Shown: positions 26,788-33,538 of the stretch, in pieces
How positions within the stretch are numbered: the stretch's first letter is position 1
How the letters are laid out: each line of letters begins with the position of its first letter
NCBI RefSeq assembly: GCF_014207705.1
Contig: NZ_JACHIU010000001.1
Span: forward strand, 2,658,501-2,722,500
Direction: 5' to 3'
Source of the DNA: Sphaerisporangium rubeum
GTDB taxonomy: Bacteria; Actinomycetota; Actinomycetes; Streptosporangiales; Streptosporangiaceae
DNA: 64,000 bases
The notes under the pieces: generated by a model
What the model was told of the DNA's origin: nothing
The model's database searches: none
What the model saw: the letters and a program-made list of their open reading frames with translations, nothing else
Program-made: the position numbers and the translations under genes

Positions 26788-26807
26788 GCAAAGTGATATC
26801 ACTTTGC
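26788..26807. promoter_or_regulatory. Perfect 20-bp palindrome in the SPFH operon promoter
   Basis: GCAAAGTGATATCACTTTGC, perfectly symmetrical, 40 bp upstream of the SPFH start. Its AT-rich character stands out in the surrounding GC-rich DNA. It is placed to overlap the promoter; likely bound by the operon's own RHH protein or by a GntR-type repressor. Confidence 0.8.
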
Positions 26808-26946
26808 AAGCCCCTGTCGTACGACGTCAGTGACCCGGGAGACGGCCTCTCGGTCGCGACAGGGTCCGCGACGAGGTGGATGTGACGACCGACGCAGAAT
26901 GATCGCTTTGCTGAGCTTCAGGCGGATCGTGTGGTGTGATGTCCCG

Positions 26947-27378
26947 ATGTCGACGGCTGCTGAGGAAGCGGGGCAGAGCTGTGGTGGCTCATGCCGGGTC
27001 GGGACGACCGGACGGAGAACTTGGCGCGGGCTGACGGCTCTCACCCTTGTCATTCCCCTCGCGGTCAGTGTTCCCTCTGGCGAGGTCCTGGCCGGGCCCC
27101 GGCCGCCTCTGCCGTCCGCCGGTACCGAACCCGTGGTCGAATCCGTCTTCATCGCGTACGTGCGTCGGCGCGGCGGTCCCCCTCCCGATCTCGCCGAAAT
27201 CCTTCGGCACGCCGGCGATTCGGTCGCGACCGACAGCACTGGGGACCCCGGCGGGTCGCAGACGCGGATGTTCGGGCCGGTGCGTGTGGACGCCGCCTCG
27301 CGTGTCCGGTCCTTGTTCCGGGAACTTCGGCGGCGGGCCGGGCCGGACACCGTTGAGCGGTCACGCGCGTCTGAGTGA
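26947..27378 (+). CDS. Hypothetical secreted or membrane-anchored protein
   Basis: 143 residues from ATG 26947. After a short N-terminus there is a hydrophobic stretch TWRGLTALTLVIPLAVSVPSGEVLAGP that could be a signal peptide, then a region with FIAYVRRRGGPPPDLAEILRHAGDSV and a basic C-terminus. Codon third positions are less GC-biased than in neighbouring genes and no good ribosome site precedes the ATG, so coding status is uncertain. No family is recognised. It lies just before the duplicated LuxR/secreted-protein module. Confidence 0.4.
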   Translation: MSTAAEEAGQSCGGSCRVGTTGRRTWRGLTALTLVIPLAVSVPSGEVLAGPRPPLPSAGTEPVVESVFIAYVRRRGGPPPDLAEILRHAGDSVATDSTGDPGGSQTRMFGPVRVDAASRVRSLFRELRRRAGPDTVERSRASE

Positions 27379-27798
27379 CGTGGTCTGCTCGCCTGTTCAT
27401 CGGCTAGGACGTGGTGATGAATTGGTGCCGGCCGGAAACGGTCCGCTGTGGTCATGACGATAACAGCTGGATTGGCTATATACGGTTTGTCCGCTGTGTC
27501 GTCTCCGATGGGCCGGATGCGGTGACGGGGAAATCGTCGAACGGGTGGCGGGGCGGTGGGTTCGTGGAATATTCGATGTGTCATGTCCATAGGTGAAAAC
27601 AAGATCCGGGTTTGCCGCGACGGTGAGTCGAGGCGGTGCGGGGGCAGGGGGTCGTCACCCGCTTGAAGTGCCGGTCGTGGGTTCTGGCGTGGTCGCCGGC
27701 CCAGGGCCCGTTGTCGGGCCATCGCCGCGTGGTGTTTCGATCTGTCGGCTGTTCTGCAGGTCGTTGCGCTGTGTTGGATATATGGTATCGGGGGGGAA
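27379..27798. other. Upstream region of module copy A
   Basis: No gene in 420 bases of lower GC. It contains GTTCGTGGAATATT at 27560, matched by GTTCATGAAATATT at 30680 upstream of module copy B, so homology between the two copies extends about 200 bp upstream of the LuxR-type genes. A GGATATATGGTATCGGGGGG run leads into the gene at 27799. Confidence 0.55.
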
Positions 27799-28074
27799 AT
27801 GGCGGTATTTCGGGATGTCTTAGCGGATCCCGAGTGGCGTGCGGCGGTGGAGACGCTCACGCCTCGGCAGCTTGACGTGTTCTTGCTGCTGGGGAGGGGG
27901 ATGTCGACCAAGCAGATCGCTGCGCGGCTGGGGGTCACGGAGCATACGGTGAAGGCGCATACGGCGAGGATTCTTCAGGTTCTAGGGTTCGAGTCGCGGT
28001 TGCAGGCGGGGTTGGCGGCTTATGTATATGAGACGTCGGTTTTGGAGGGACGGCCAGGAGTGGCCGACGGGTAG
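27799..28074 (+). CDS. Single-domain LuxR-type HTH regulator, module copy A
   Basis: 91 residues consisting of little more than a LuxR/NarL C-terminal helix-turn-helix: LTPRQLDVFLLLGRGMSTKQIAARLGVTEHTVKAHTARILQVLGFESRLQAGLAAYVYE. No receiver, sensor or acyl-homoserine-lactone domain is present. It is clearly paralogous to the protein at 30867. A GGGGGG tract just before ATG 27799 serves as ribosome site. Downstream on the same strand, behind a NarL-like dyad, is the secreted protein at 28335. Its last codons are duplicated as an intergenic minisatellite. Likely a constitutively DNA-binding-competent regulator of the module; ligand or control unknown. Confidence 0.88.
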   Translation: MAVFRDVLADPEWRAAVETLTPRQLDVFLLLGRGMSTKQIAARLGVTEHTVKAHTARILQVLGFESRLQAGLAAYVYETSVLEGRPGVADG

Positions 28075-28170
28075 GTTGCACAGTTATCGGGGACGGTCAG
28101 GAGTGGCCGAGGGGTACGGTTTCACGGTTTTGAGGGAATGGCCAGGAGCGGCCGACGTGTAGGGTTTTCA
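28037..28170. repeat. Tandem repeat of the LuxR-A gene end, three copies
   Basis: Units of about 45 bp with core GGyCAGGAGyGGCCGACGkG at about 28051, 28095 and 28140. The first unit is the 3' end of the LuxR-type gene including its stop codon. Confidence 0.85.
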
Positions 28171-28187
28171 CATTTGTGGTGGGGTTG

Positions 28188-28209
28188 GTTACCCAAAAGG
28201 CTAATTGAT
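28188..28209 (+). promoter_or_regulatory. Conserved dyad upstream of secreted protein A
   Basis: TTACCCAAAAGGCTAA, an imperfect dyad TTAsCC-N4-GGsTAA, followed by TTGAT. The same element occurs at 31185 before secreted protein B, with one mismatch over 22 bp. The heptamer TACCCAA resembles NarL-fold binding sites, fitting regulation by the LuxR-type protein next door. Similarity continues about 35 bp downstream (CGCATTCTCG). Confidence 0.7.
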
Positions 28210-28334
28210 TCGTCTTCACACAGAGCGCATTCTCGCTTTGAGCGACCCGGGGAGCCGTCGAATCGGCGGTGTGTCCCGGGTCGGTCGAGATCCGCGGGGG
28301 AATTCCCCGTTTCGTCAGACGGGAAGGAATGCGC

Positions 28335-28766
28335 GTGAAGATCAAGACCATGCTCGGGGTGGCGGCCACCGCGCTCATCATGGTGGTGGGTGCGCTGACG
28401 CCGGCCGATGCCGCGGCGGCGCCGCCGGGGGCCAGGGTCACCAGTACGTCGGCCACCGAGGGCACGATGACCTCCACCAGTTCCGAGGCGACGCGGACCA
28501 AGGGCGAGGGCAGGTCGGCGCTCGCGTCGAACCAGACGGCCGAGTCGGACCGGGCCGCGGTGTTCGCGGCGACCTGCTACAACGCGTACGTGGCGGGCCG
28601 CAACTTCTACATGACCTGCACCAGCGACGCCTACGGCTACCGGGTGTACGTCGACTGCTCCAACGGCTTCCGCTACTACTTCGGCACGCTCTACTTCGGC
28701 ACGTGGAACCACGTGCTGACCTGCCCCGTCGGCACCTACGCCGTCTGGGGCGGCTGGTGGCTGTGA
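28335..28766 (+). CDS. Small secreted four-cysteine protein, module copy A
   Basis: 143 residues from GTG 28335 (GGGAAGGA 7 nt upstream; an ATG two codons earlier is nearly on top of that site). Signal peptide KIKTMLGVAATALIMVVGALTPADAAAA, then a Ser/Thr-rich low-complexity stretch and a conserved C-terminal domain of about 65 residues with four cysteines: CYN, YMTCTSDAYGYRVYVDCSNG, RYYFGTLYFGTWNHV and LTCP, ending in AVWGGWW. The same domain ends the protein at 31349. Two disulfides are likely in the mature protein. No known family is recognised. The conserved dyad before the gene and the LuxR-type neighbour suggest controlled secretion of a small effector or surface peptide. Confidence 0.85.
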   Translation: MKIKTMLGVAATALIMVVGALTPADAAAAPPGARVTSTSATEGTMTSTSSEATRTKGEGRSALASNQTAESDRAAVFAATCYNAYVAGRNFYMTCTSDAYGYRVYVDCSNGFRYYFGTLYFGTWNHVLTCPVGTYAVWGGWWL

Positions 28767-28796
28767 CCCACCGCCGGTGAGCTGACCTGACAGCCC

Positions 28797-28846
28797 GCGA
28801 AGGAGCGGGAGAGGGGCTCCGGGTGCGAACCCGGGGCCCTCTTCGC
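28797..28846 (+). terminator. Terminator after secreted protein A
   Basis: GAGGGGCTCCGGGT and ACCCGGGGCCCTC pair around GCGA, inside outer arms GCGAAG and CTTCGC, 30 bp past the stop. Confidence 0.8.
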
Positions 28847-28849
28847 GTC

Positions 28850-28985
28850 CTTGTGGTGTGGTCAGAGGTGGCGCGGTTGCCGTGTTCTCGTGGTGTGGTC
28901 AGGACTGGTGCCGTTCTCAACGGTCCGTGGTGCGGCCAGGAGTGGTGCGGCACTCCGCTGTGGTTTGGCGTGGCCGGGTCAGGAG
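28850..28985. repeat. Degenerate minisatellite between convergent genes of module copy A
   Basis: Four imperfect units of roughly 35-38 bp with core GTGGTGTGGTCAGrrsTGGyG lie between the secreted-protein terminator and the end of the leftward membrane-protein gene. Confidence 0.65.
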
Positions 28986-29698
28986 CCGGCCGGGGTGCCC
29001 TGGGGGGTGTGGCCGGGGCCGATGGGGGCGACGGTCACTGTGCCGGCACCTGCGGGGTCGGGGGTGGCGGTGCAGGGGGAGGCCGTGCCGTCGATGACGC
29101 TCATGGCGATGCTGCCGGAGCGGGACGGGTTGTTCTCGGCGAAGGTGGCGACGAGGACCAGGGTCTGACCGGGGCCGACCTGGCCGGACGGGATGCGGAA
29201 GGCGGCGCCGCCGTCGGCGGGCTGCTCGGCGGTGAGGCGGATCGGGGCCGTCCGGGTGCCGCGGGGCAGGCGGCACGTCTGGCCGATCGGCAGGTAGTCG
29301 ACCTCGGCGCGGATGCCGGCGTCCCGCAGGCTCGCTTGGAGTTTCTTCGGCTCAAGGAACTCGTTGATGCGGACGGTCACCGTGCCGTCGGGGAGCTTCC
29401 GCACCGCGAAGGCGGGGGTGCTGAAGGCGAACGGCACGGTGACGGCCGCGATGGCCGCGGCCGTCCCGGCGAGGACGGCGGCCCGCAGGCGCCGGCGGGG
29501 GGAGTGGCGGGACGGGGAGGTACCCGGAGTGTGGACGGGCCTGCGCTCGCGGGTGGTTCCCGGAGCGAAGGTGACGGCGGGCACGGAGTCCGTGGCCCTG
29601 GCCTTGGCGAGGAGCAGTGCGTGGATCCGGTGACGGGACGCGTCCGGCAACGGCGGGACGTCCGCGCCGGTCATCGTGAGCAGGTCGATCTCGTTCAT
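28979..29698 (-). CDS. Single-pass membrane protein of the MNEIDLL (CU044_5270-like) family, module copy A
   Basis: 239 residues. N-terminal MNEIDLLTMTGADVPPLPDASRHRIHALLLAKA is a cytoplasmic helix typical of actinobacterial proteins encoded after ECF sigma genes. A basic stretch and one membrane segment (AAVLAGTAAAIAAVTVPFAFSTPAFA) follow, then an extracytoplasmic region shared with copy B: DGTVTVRINEFLEPKKLQASLRDAGIRAEVDYLPIGQTCRLPRGT and GQTLVLVATFAENNPSRSG. It would be expected to hold a sigma factor at the membrane, but its own sigma gene (29699-30332) is destroyed, so it may now be orphaned or act on the copy B sigma factor. Confidence 0.82.
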   Translation of the reverse strand: MNEIDLLTMTGADVPPLPDASRHRIHALLLAKARATDSVPAVTFAPGTTRERRPVHTPGTSPSRHSPRRRLRAAVLAGTAAAIAAVTVPFAFSTPAFAVRKLPDGTVTVRINEFLEPKKLQASLRDAGIRAEVDYLPIGQTCRLPRGTRTAPIRLTAEQPADGGAAFRIPSGQVGPGQTLVLVATFAENNPSRSGSIAMSVIDGTASPCTATPDPAGAGTVTVAPIGPGHTPQGTPAGS

Positions 29699-29727
29699 GA
29701 TGCAGACCGCCCTTCCAGGGTCGAGGT

Positions 29728-29880
29728 CGTGGTGAGGGAGCTGTGGTGAGGAAGCTGTTTTGACAGAGCCGTGGTGACAGAGGCATGTGACGGAGCCGTC
29801 TTCGGAGCCGTGGTGACAGAAGCGTGAGTGACGGAGCTGTCCTGACAGCGTGGTGACCGGGCCGTTGTGATGGAGCGTTG
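29728..29880. repeat. Short-unit repeats inside the sigma pseudogene
   Basis: Repeated words GTGGTGAC, GAGCTGT, GGAGCCGT and TGACAGAG recur about every 15 to 30 bp, with no exact period. They occupy the place where sigma region 4 would be encoded. Confidence 0.65.
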
Positions 29881-30191
29881 CCACGCGGGGTCGGTGGATC
29901 GTCGTCCGGCCAGCCTGGCTGGGGTCGTGGACGTGGCGGCGGTCTTGCCGTACGTCAGGTGGCCCGGCGTTGAGCGGCAGGGGTCGTGGTCGCCATGGGT
30001 CATGGTGCCGATGGCGTCGGAGAGAAAGCGTGACCGCGTAGCGGCTTGGCCGTGATGCCGAGTGGCCAGAGGAGCGCTCCGGCGGGTGAGCGGCCGGCAT
30101 GGAACGTGGTGACGATCGAAGGCGGTGAGGTAGGCGCCGGAACCGGTTCCTCAGCCGACCTGGGGCCCGGGTGTCGTGCCAGGTGGTGGAA

Positions 30192-30285
30192 GGATCTGCT
30201 TCGGCTGACAGGGGAGAACCTGGGTGAACACCTCCAAAGGATCTGCTTCGGCTGACGGGGGAGAACCTGGGTGAACACCTCCAGT
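30192..30285. repeat. 47-bp tandem duplication inside the sigma pseudogene
   Basis: The unit starting GGATCTGCTTCGGCTGACrG and ending in GTGAACACCTCCA occurs at 30192 and 30239 with only about two differences, so it is recent compared with other decay in the region. Confidence 0.9.
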
Positions 30286-30332
30286 GGCCCGGGGGACTTC
30301 TCGATCAGGAGCGCGCCGGTCGGCTCGGTCAT

Positions 30333-30866
30333 GATGTCCGTGCCGGGTGGATCGTCGTGTTGTCTCTTACACCTGTTATTGGTCCGCCGCGGCGATCCGG
30401 TTCGCACTTCATGGCTTCGAGACGTGGCCGGATGATGACACACGGTCAATAAGTCGATGTGCGCCTAGGGGTGGCGCGGGCCGCCGGTGAGCCGCCGCCG
30501 TGGTGTGCGGAATCGTGGCGGTTGTCGAGCCATATCTGGTACCGGGGGTCCGAAAACAGTGACCCACCGTCTCGCTCATGGTTTTCGGATACGGCCGGCG
30601 GGTGTTTTCATGCGGTGCGCCGCGGGCCTGTGAGCGTTCGCGGAAATAGAGGTGCGTCTGGCGGTTGGCACACCATCTGGTTCATGAAATATTGTGCGCG
30701 TGATGGCTGATGTCAAGATCTTAGTAAGATCCTGCTGTTGTGCTGGTTCGTGGGTGTCACGCTGCCGCCCTCCACCGGCGCGGGGCAGGCCTCGTCGGTT
30801 CCTGAGTACGTCTCCCTTTTTATGTCCGCTGTCTTGCCGCGCGGAGACGGAGAATAGGAGAGTGAA
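30333..30866. other. Upstream region of module copy B
   Basis: No gene in 534 bases of lower GC. It contains GTTCATGAAATATT (30680), the counterpart of the block at 27560, and a palindrome at 30717. The copy A sigma-pseudogene promoter would also have been here. Confidence 0.5.
30717..30731. promoter_or_regulatory. Palindrome upstream of LuxR-type gene B
   Basis: GATCTTAGTAAGATC, a 7-1-7 dyad 136 bp upstream of the gene at 30867. No exact counterpart is seen upstream of copy A. Confidence 0.4.
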
Positions 30867-31142
30867 ATGGAAGCGTTTCAGGATCCTCCGCTCGACGATG
30901 AGTGGAGTTCCTCCGTCGAGCAGCTAACCCCCCGTCAGCTTGATGTGTTCTTCCTCCTGGGTAAGGGCATGTCGACCAAGCAGATCGCGATGCGGCTGAC
31001 CGTTACGGAGCACACGGTCAAGGCACATACGGCCAGGATTCTCCACGTTCTAGGTCTGGAATCACGGTTGCAGGCGGGATTGGCGGCCTACGTTTACAAG
31101 GCGTCGATGACCGGAAGGCGCGGCGAGTCACCGAATGCGTAG
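30867..31142 (+). CDS. Single-domain LuxR-type HTH regulator, module copy B
   Basis: 91 residues, about 75% identical by eye to the protein at 27799 over the HTH: LTPRQLDVFFLLGKGMSTKQIAMRLTVTEHTVKAHTARILHVLGLESRLQAGLAAYVYK. Only the DNA-binding domain is present. AGGAG 6 nt before ATG 30867 is a better ribosome site than that of copy A. The differing N-terminal 15 and C-terminal 12 residues show that selection has kept the HTH. It precedes the dyad and the secreted protein B in the same order as copy A. Confidence 0.9.
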   Translation: MEAFQDPPLDDEWSSSVEQLTPRQLDVFFLLGKGMSTKQIAMRLTVTEHTVKAHTARILHVLGLESRLQAGLAAYVYKASMTGRRGESPNA

Positions 31143-31184
31143 GGTGAGGATCATCCCCTGCCGTGCTTGATCGTCCGCGGAAAC

Positions 31185-31206
31185 GTTACCCAAACGGCTA
31201 ATTGAT
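31185..31206 (+). promoter_or_regulatory. Conserved dyad upstream of secreted protein B
   Basis: TTACCCAAACGGCTAA plus TTGAT, the counterpart of the element at 28188. It lies about 160 bp before the secreted-protein start in B and about 145 bp in A, so its position is conserved as well. Confidence 0.7.
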
Positions 31207-31348
31207 ATCCACTTCACGGCGACGCATTCTCGTTCTTGAGCAAGCCGGGCGAGTCCGGACCGGATATCGCCTGAGCGGATGTCCCCAGGCCACATGCGAT
31301 GCATGGGGGTATTCGCGAGTTGTCGTCCGCACTGGAAGGGGAAAACGC

Positions 31349-31774
31349 GTGAAGATCAGGACCATGCTCGGGGTCGCCGCGACCACACTCATCATGGCTT
31401 TCGGCGTCCTGCCCATGGCCGGTGCCTCGGCCGCATCGGGAAGCGCCGCGGAGCCGGGTGCGAGCGTTTCGAGCACCTCGACTTCCGGCAGCGTCAAGAC
31501 CGCCGTTTCCAGCAAGCAGACCCGTCTGAAGTCCGTAGGCAAGAGCGCGACGGCGAGTGGTGAGACGACGACGTTCGCCGGCGTCTGCTACAACGGTTTC
31601 ACCAGCGGCGCCAGCATGTACATGACCTGTACCAGCGACGCGGCGGGATACCGTGTCTTCCTCGACTGCAGCAACGGATTGCGCTACTACTTCCCCACGC
31701 TCTACATCGGCACGTGGAACCACGTGATGACCTGCCCGGCCCCGTACGCGGCGATCTGGGGCGGCTGGTACTGA
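31349..31774 (+). CDS. Small secreted four-cysteine protein, module copy B
   Basis: 141 residues from GTG 31349 with GGAAGGGG upstream. Signal peptide KIRTMLGVAATTLIMAFGVLPMAGASAA, a Ser/Thr-rich linker, then the conserved domain CYNGFTSGASMYMTCTSDAAG followed by YRVFLDCSNGLRYYFPTLY, IGTWNHVMTCP and AAIWGGWY. All four Cys and the aromatic end are shared with the protein at 28335, while the linker has diverged freely, so the C-terminal domain is the part under selection. Function unknown; a small disulfide-bonded extracellular factor is the best description. A textbook terminator follows. Confidence 0.87.
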   Translation: MKIRTMLGVAATTLIMAFGVLPMAGASAASGSAAEPGASVSSTSTSGSVKTAVSSKQTRLKSVGKSATASGETTTFAGVCYNGFTSGASMYMTCTSDAAGYRVFLDCSNGLRYYFPTLYIGTWNHVMTCPAPYAAIWGGWY

Positions 31775-31802
31775 TCGACCCGGCAGTGATTTGACGTCAG
31801 AA

Positions 31803-31830
31803 GAAAGGGCCTCGGGAATTCGAGGCCCTT
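31803..31830 (+). terminator. Terminator after secreted protein B
   Basis: AAAGGGCCTCG and CGAGGCCCTTT form an 11-bp perfect stem with a 6-nt loop, followed by a short T-rich run (CGGTTTT). Confidence 0.92.
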
Positions 31831-32022
31831 TCGGTTTTACTGCCGGACGGCATGGCTCGTTCAGCCGCCTGGCGGGGAGGCGCTCGGCCGTCCGCCGCCA
31901 GTAGGCCGGATATTTTTTGCGCGGCGAGAACACCGCCTCGGACATAACCGACTAGGTTTTTCGAGTGATGCGGTCCTCCGACCGGGGAGCGGGTTCCGGA
32001 CAGGCTGTGCGAGCGGTGATTA

Positions 32023-32111
32023 CGGCCTCCCCGGGGTCCTGGTCACCCCGGGCAGGCCGTACGAGCGGTGAATACGGCCTCCCCGGGTGCTGGTGGCACC
32101 CGGGGAGGCCG
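32023..32111 (-). terminator. Duplicated terminator of the sigma/membrane-protein operon B
   Basis: Two hairpins 52 bp apart built from the same unit (GAGCGGTGAwTACGGCCTCC). The one nearer the gene is perfect: CGGCCTCCCCGGGTGC (32075) with GCACCCGGGGAGGCCG (32096). The other (32023-32059) has one mismatch. Apart from these, 31831-32121 shows nothing. Confidence 0.85.
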
Positions 32112-32121
32112 TGGTGCGGTC

Positions 32122-32787
32122 TCAGGAGCCGGCCGGAGTGCCCGGGCGCGCATCACCGGGTCTGTTCGGGACGACTTTGACCGCACCGTCGCCGGCCGGT
32201 GCGGGGACGGCTGTGCAGCGGGCCGCCCGGCCCTCGACGACGCTCATGGCGATGGTCCCCGCCTTCGACGGGTCGTCATCGGCGAAGGTGGCCACCAGGA
32301 CCAGCGTCTGGCCGGCCTTCACCTGGCCCGCCGGGATGCGGAACGCAAGGCCCCCGTCCGCGGGCTGGTCCACCGCGAGCTGCGCCGTGGCGGCCTGGAC
32401 GCCTCTCGGCTGCCGGCAGGCCTGGCCGGCCGGCAGGTAGTCCACCTCGGCGGGGACGCCTGCCTCACGCAGGCTCGCCTGCAGTTTCTTCGGCTCGAGG
32501 AACTCGTGGATCCGCACGGTCACCGTGCCGTCGGAAAGCCTGTCGACCGCGTAGGCGGGGGAGCCGAGCGAGAGCGGCACCGCGATCGCGGCCGTGGCGG
32601 CCGCCGCGGTGCCGGCGAGGGCCAGGACCCGCAGACGCCGGCGGGGTGCGCGGGACGCGTGCGGCGTGGTCGCCGTGTCCGCGGCGGCGGCCCGTGCGAG
32701 CAGCATGTCGTGGACCCGGCGGCGTGCCGTGTCCGAGAGGGGCGGTACGTCGCCGCCGATCCTCGCGAGCAGGTCGATCTCGTTCAT
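32122..32787 (-). CDS. Single-pass membrane protein of the MNEIDLL (CU044_5270-like) family, module copy B
   Basis: 221 residues. Cytoplasmic MNEIDLLARIGGDVPPLSDTARRRVHDMLLARA, a basic stretch, one membrane helix (VLALAGTAAAATAAIAVPLSLGSPAYA) and an outer domain DGTVTVRIHEFLEPKKLQASLREAGVPAEVDYLPAGQACRQPRG. Its ATG overlaps the sigma stop (ATGA), so the two are made together; members of this family are regularly found behind ECF sigma genes in Streptosporangiales and probably tie sigma activity to an envelope signal. Direct proof of anti-sigma function is lacking. Strongly similar to the protein at 28979, less so in the Pro/Thr-rich spacer. Confidence 0.88.
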   Translation of the reverse strand: MNEIDLLARIGGDVPPLSDTARRRVHDMLLARAAAADTATTPHASRAPRRRLRVLALAGTAAAATAAIAVPLSLGSPAYAVDRLSDGTVTVRIHEFLEPKKLQASLREAGVPAEVDYLPAGQACRQPRGVQAATAQLAVDQPADGGLAFRIPAGQVKAGQTLVLVATFADDDPSKAGTIAMSVVEGRAARCTAVPAPAGDGAVKVVPNRPGDARPGTPAGS

Positions 32788-33368
32788 CGTCCGGACCAGC
32801 CTTCCGGGGTGGTGGTCGTGATGGCCGCGCGCAACTGCGCGCGGGCCCGGTGGATCCGCGATCGCACGGTGCCGACCGGGATCTCCAGGGTCGCGGCGAT
32901 CTCCTCGTACTTGAGGTCGGCCCAGGCGAAGAGCAGCAGCGCGTCACGGTCGCCGTCCGCCATGACGGAGAGGGTGCGTGCGATCGACCGCACCACGGCG
33001 CCGGCGTCGACGCGCTCGGCCACCAGGTCGGCAGGGGAGGGTTCGGCGGCCCCGAAGTCCGGTGGCGTGTGCGTCAGCGCCTTCCAGCGCCGCGCCTCCG
33101 CCCTGCCGTGGCCGCGCAGCAGAGTCGTCGCGATGCCGAGCAGCCACGGCAGGGCCCCGGTGGGGCTGCGCTCCGCCGAGAAGCGGTGCCGCAGTTCGAA
33201 AGCGGTCAGGAAGGTGTCGGACACGAGATCCTCCGCCGTGTCCGGACCGGCCCGCCGCGACAGGTAGCGGTGGACCTGGTCGGCGTGGCGGGCGAAAACC
33301 TCGGTGAACATCTCCGGTGCCCCGAGTGATTTCTCGATCAGGGCCGCGTCGCTCAGCTCGGTCGTCAT
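32784..33368 (-). CDS. ECF RNA polymerase sigma factor of module copy B
   Basis: 194 residues. Region 2: MFTEVFARHADQVHRYLSRRAGPDTAEDLVSDTFLTAFELRHRF, with PWLLGIATTLLRGHGRAEARRW; region 4: VMADGDRDALLLFAWADLKYEEIAATLEIPVGTVRSRIHRARAQLR. This is the intact version of the gene that has decayed at 29699-30332. GGTGGGGT precedes ATG 33368. Its targets may include the promoters within the module, but no promoter motif can be assigned by eye. Confidence 0.93.
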   Translation of the reverse strand: MTTELSDAALIEKSLGAPEMFTEVFARHADQVHRYLSRRAGPDTAEDLVSDTFLTAFELRHRFSAERSPTGALPWLLGIATTLLRGHGRAEARRWKALTHTPPDFGAAEPSPADLVAERVDAGAVVRSIARTLSVMADGDRDALLLFAWADLKYEEIAATLEIPVGTVRSRIHRARAQLRAAITTTTPEGWSGR

Positions 33369-33538
33369 ACCCCACCAAATCGGTCGTCCGTCGTTTCTCT
33401 CACTACTTATTGGCACGACGAACGCATCGGGTTCACGCCTGCGGTGATTCACGTGGCCGATAGAGGACACGCGGGGGAGATAACGGGCCGGATCCGCTGA
33501 CGGCGGATGGCGGGAAGGGACGGGCCGGATCGGTGCGG

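Larger units (their letters stand above)
29699..30332 (-). pseudogene. Decayed ECF sigma factor gene of module copy A
   Basis: The N-terminal part on the minus strand (MTEPTGALLIEKSPGPLEVFTQVLPRQ...LARHPGP...GRSPAGALLWPLGITAKPLRGH) aligns with the intact sigma factor at 32784-33368 (MTTELSDAALIEKSLGAPEMFTEVFARH...RSPTGALPWLLGIATTLLRGH). The last codons also survive next to the membrane-protein start (TTSTLEGRSAS-stop against TTTTPEGWSGR-stop). Between them, regions 2.4 to 4 are missing and replaced by repeats. A 47-bp tandem duplication further disrupts the N-terminal part. No functional sigma factor can be made. Confidence 0.85.

Noticed and set aside
26799-27938. 379-residue minus-strand frame
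   Set aside because: Ser/Arg-rich with no ribosome site or recognisable domain, and it crosses the promoter region of module copy A.
30000-30449. Intact small protein with similarity to sigma factors
   Set aside because: Only scattered N-terminal sigma segments survive and regions 2.4-4 are missing, so it is a pseudogene.
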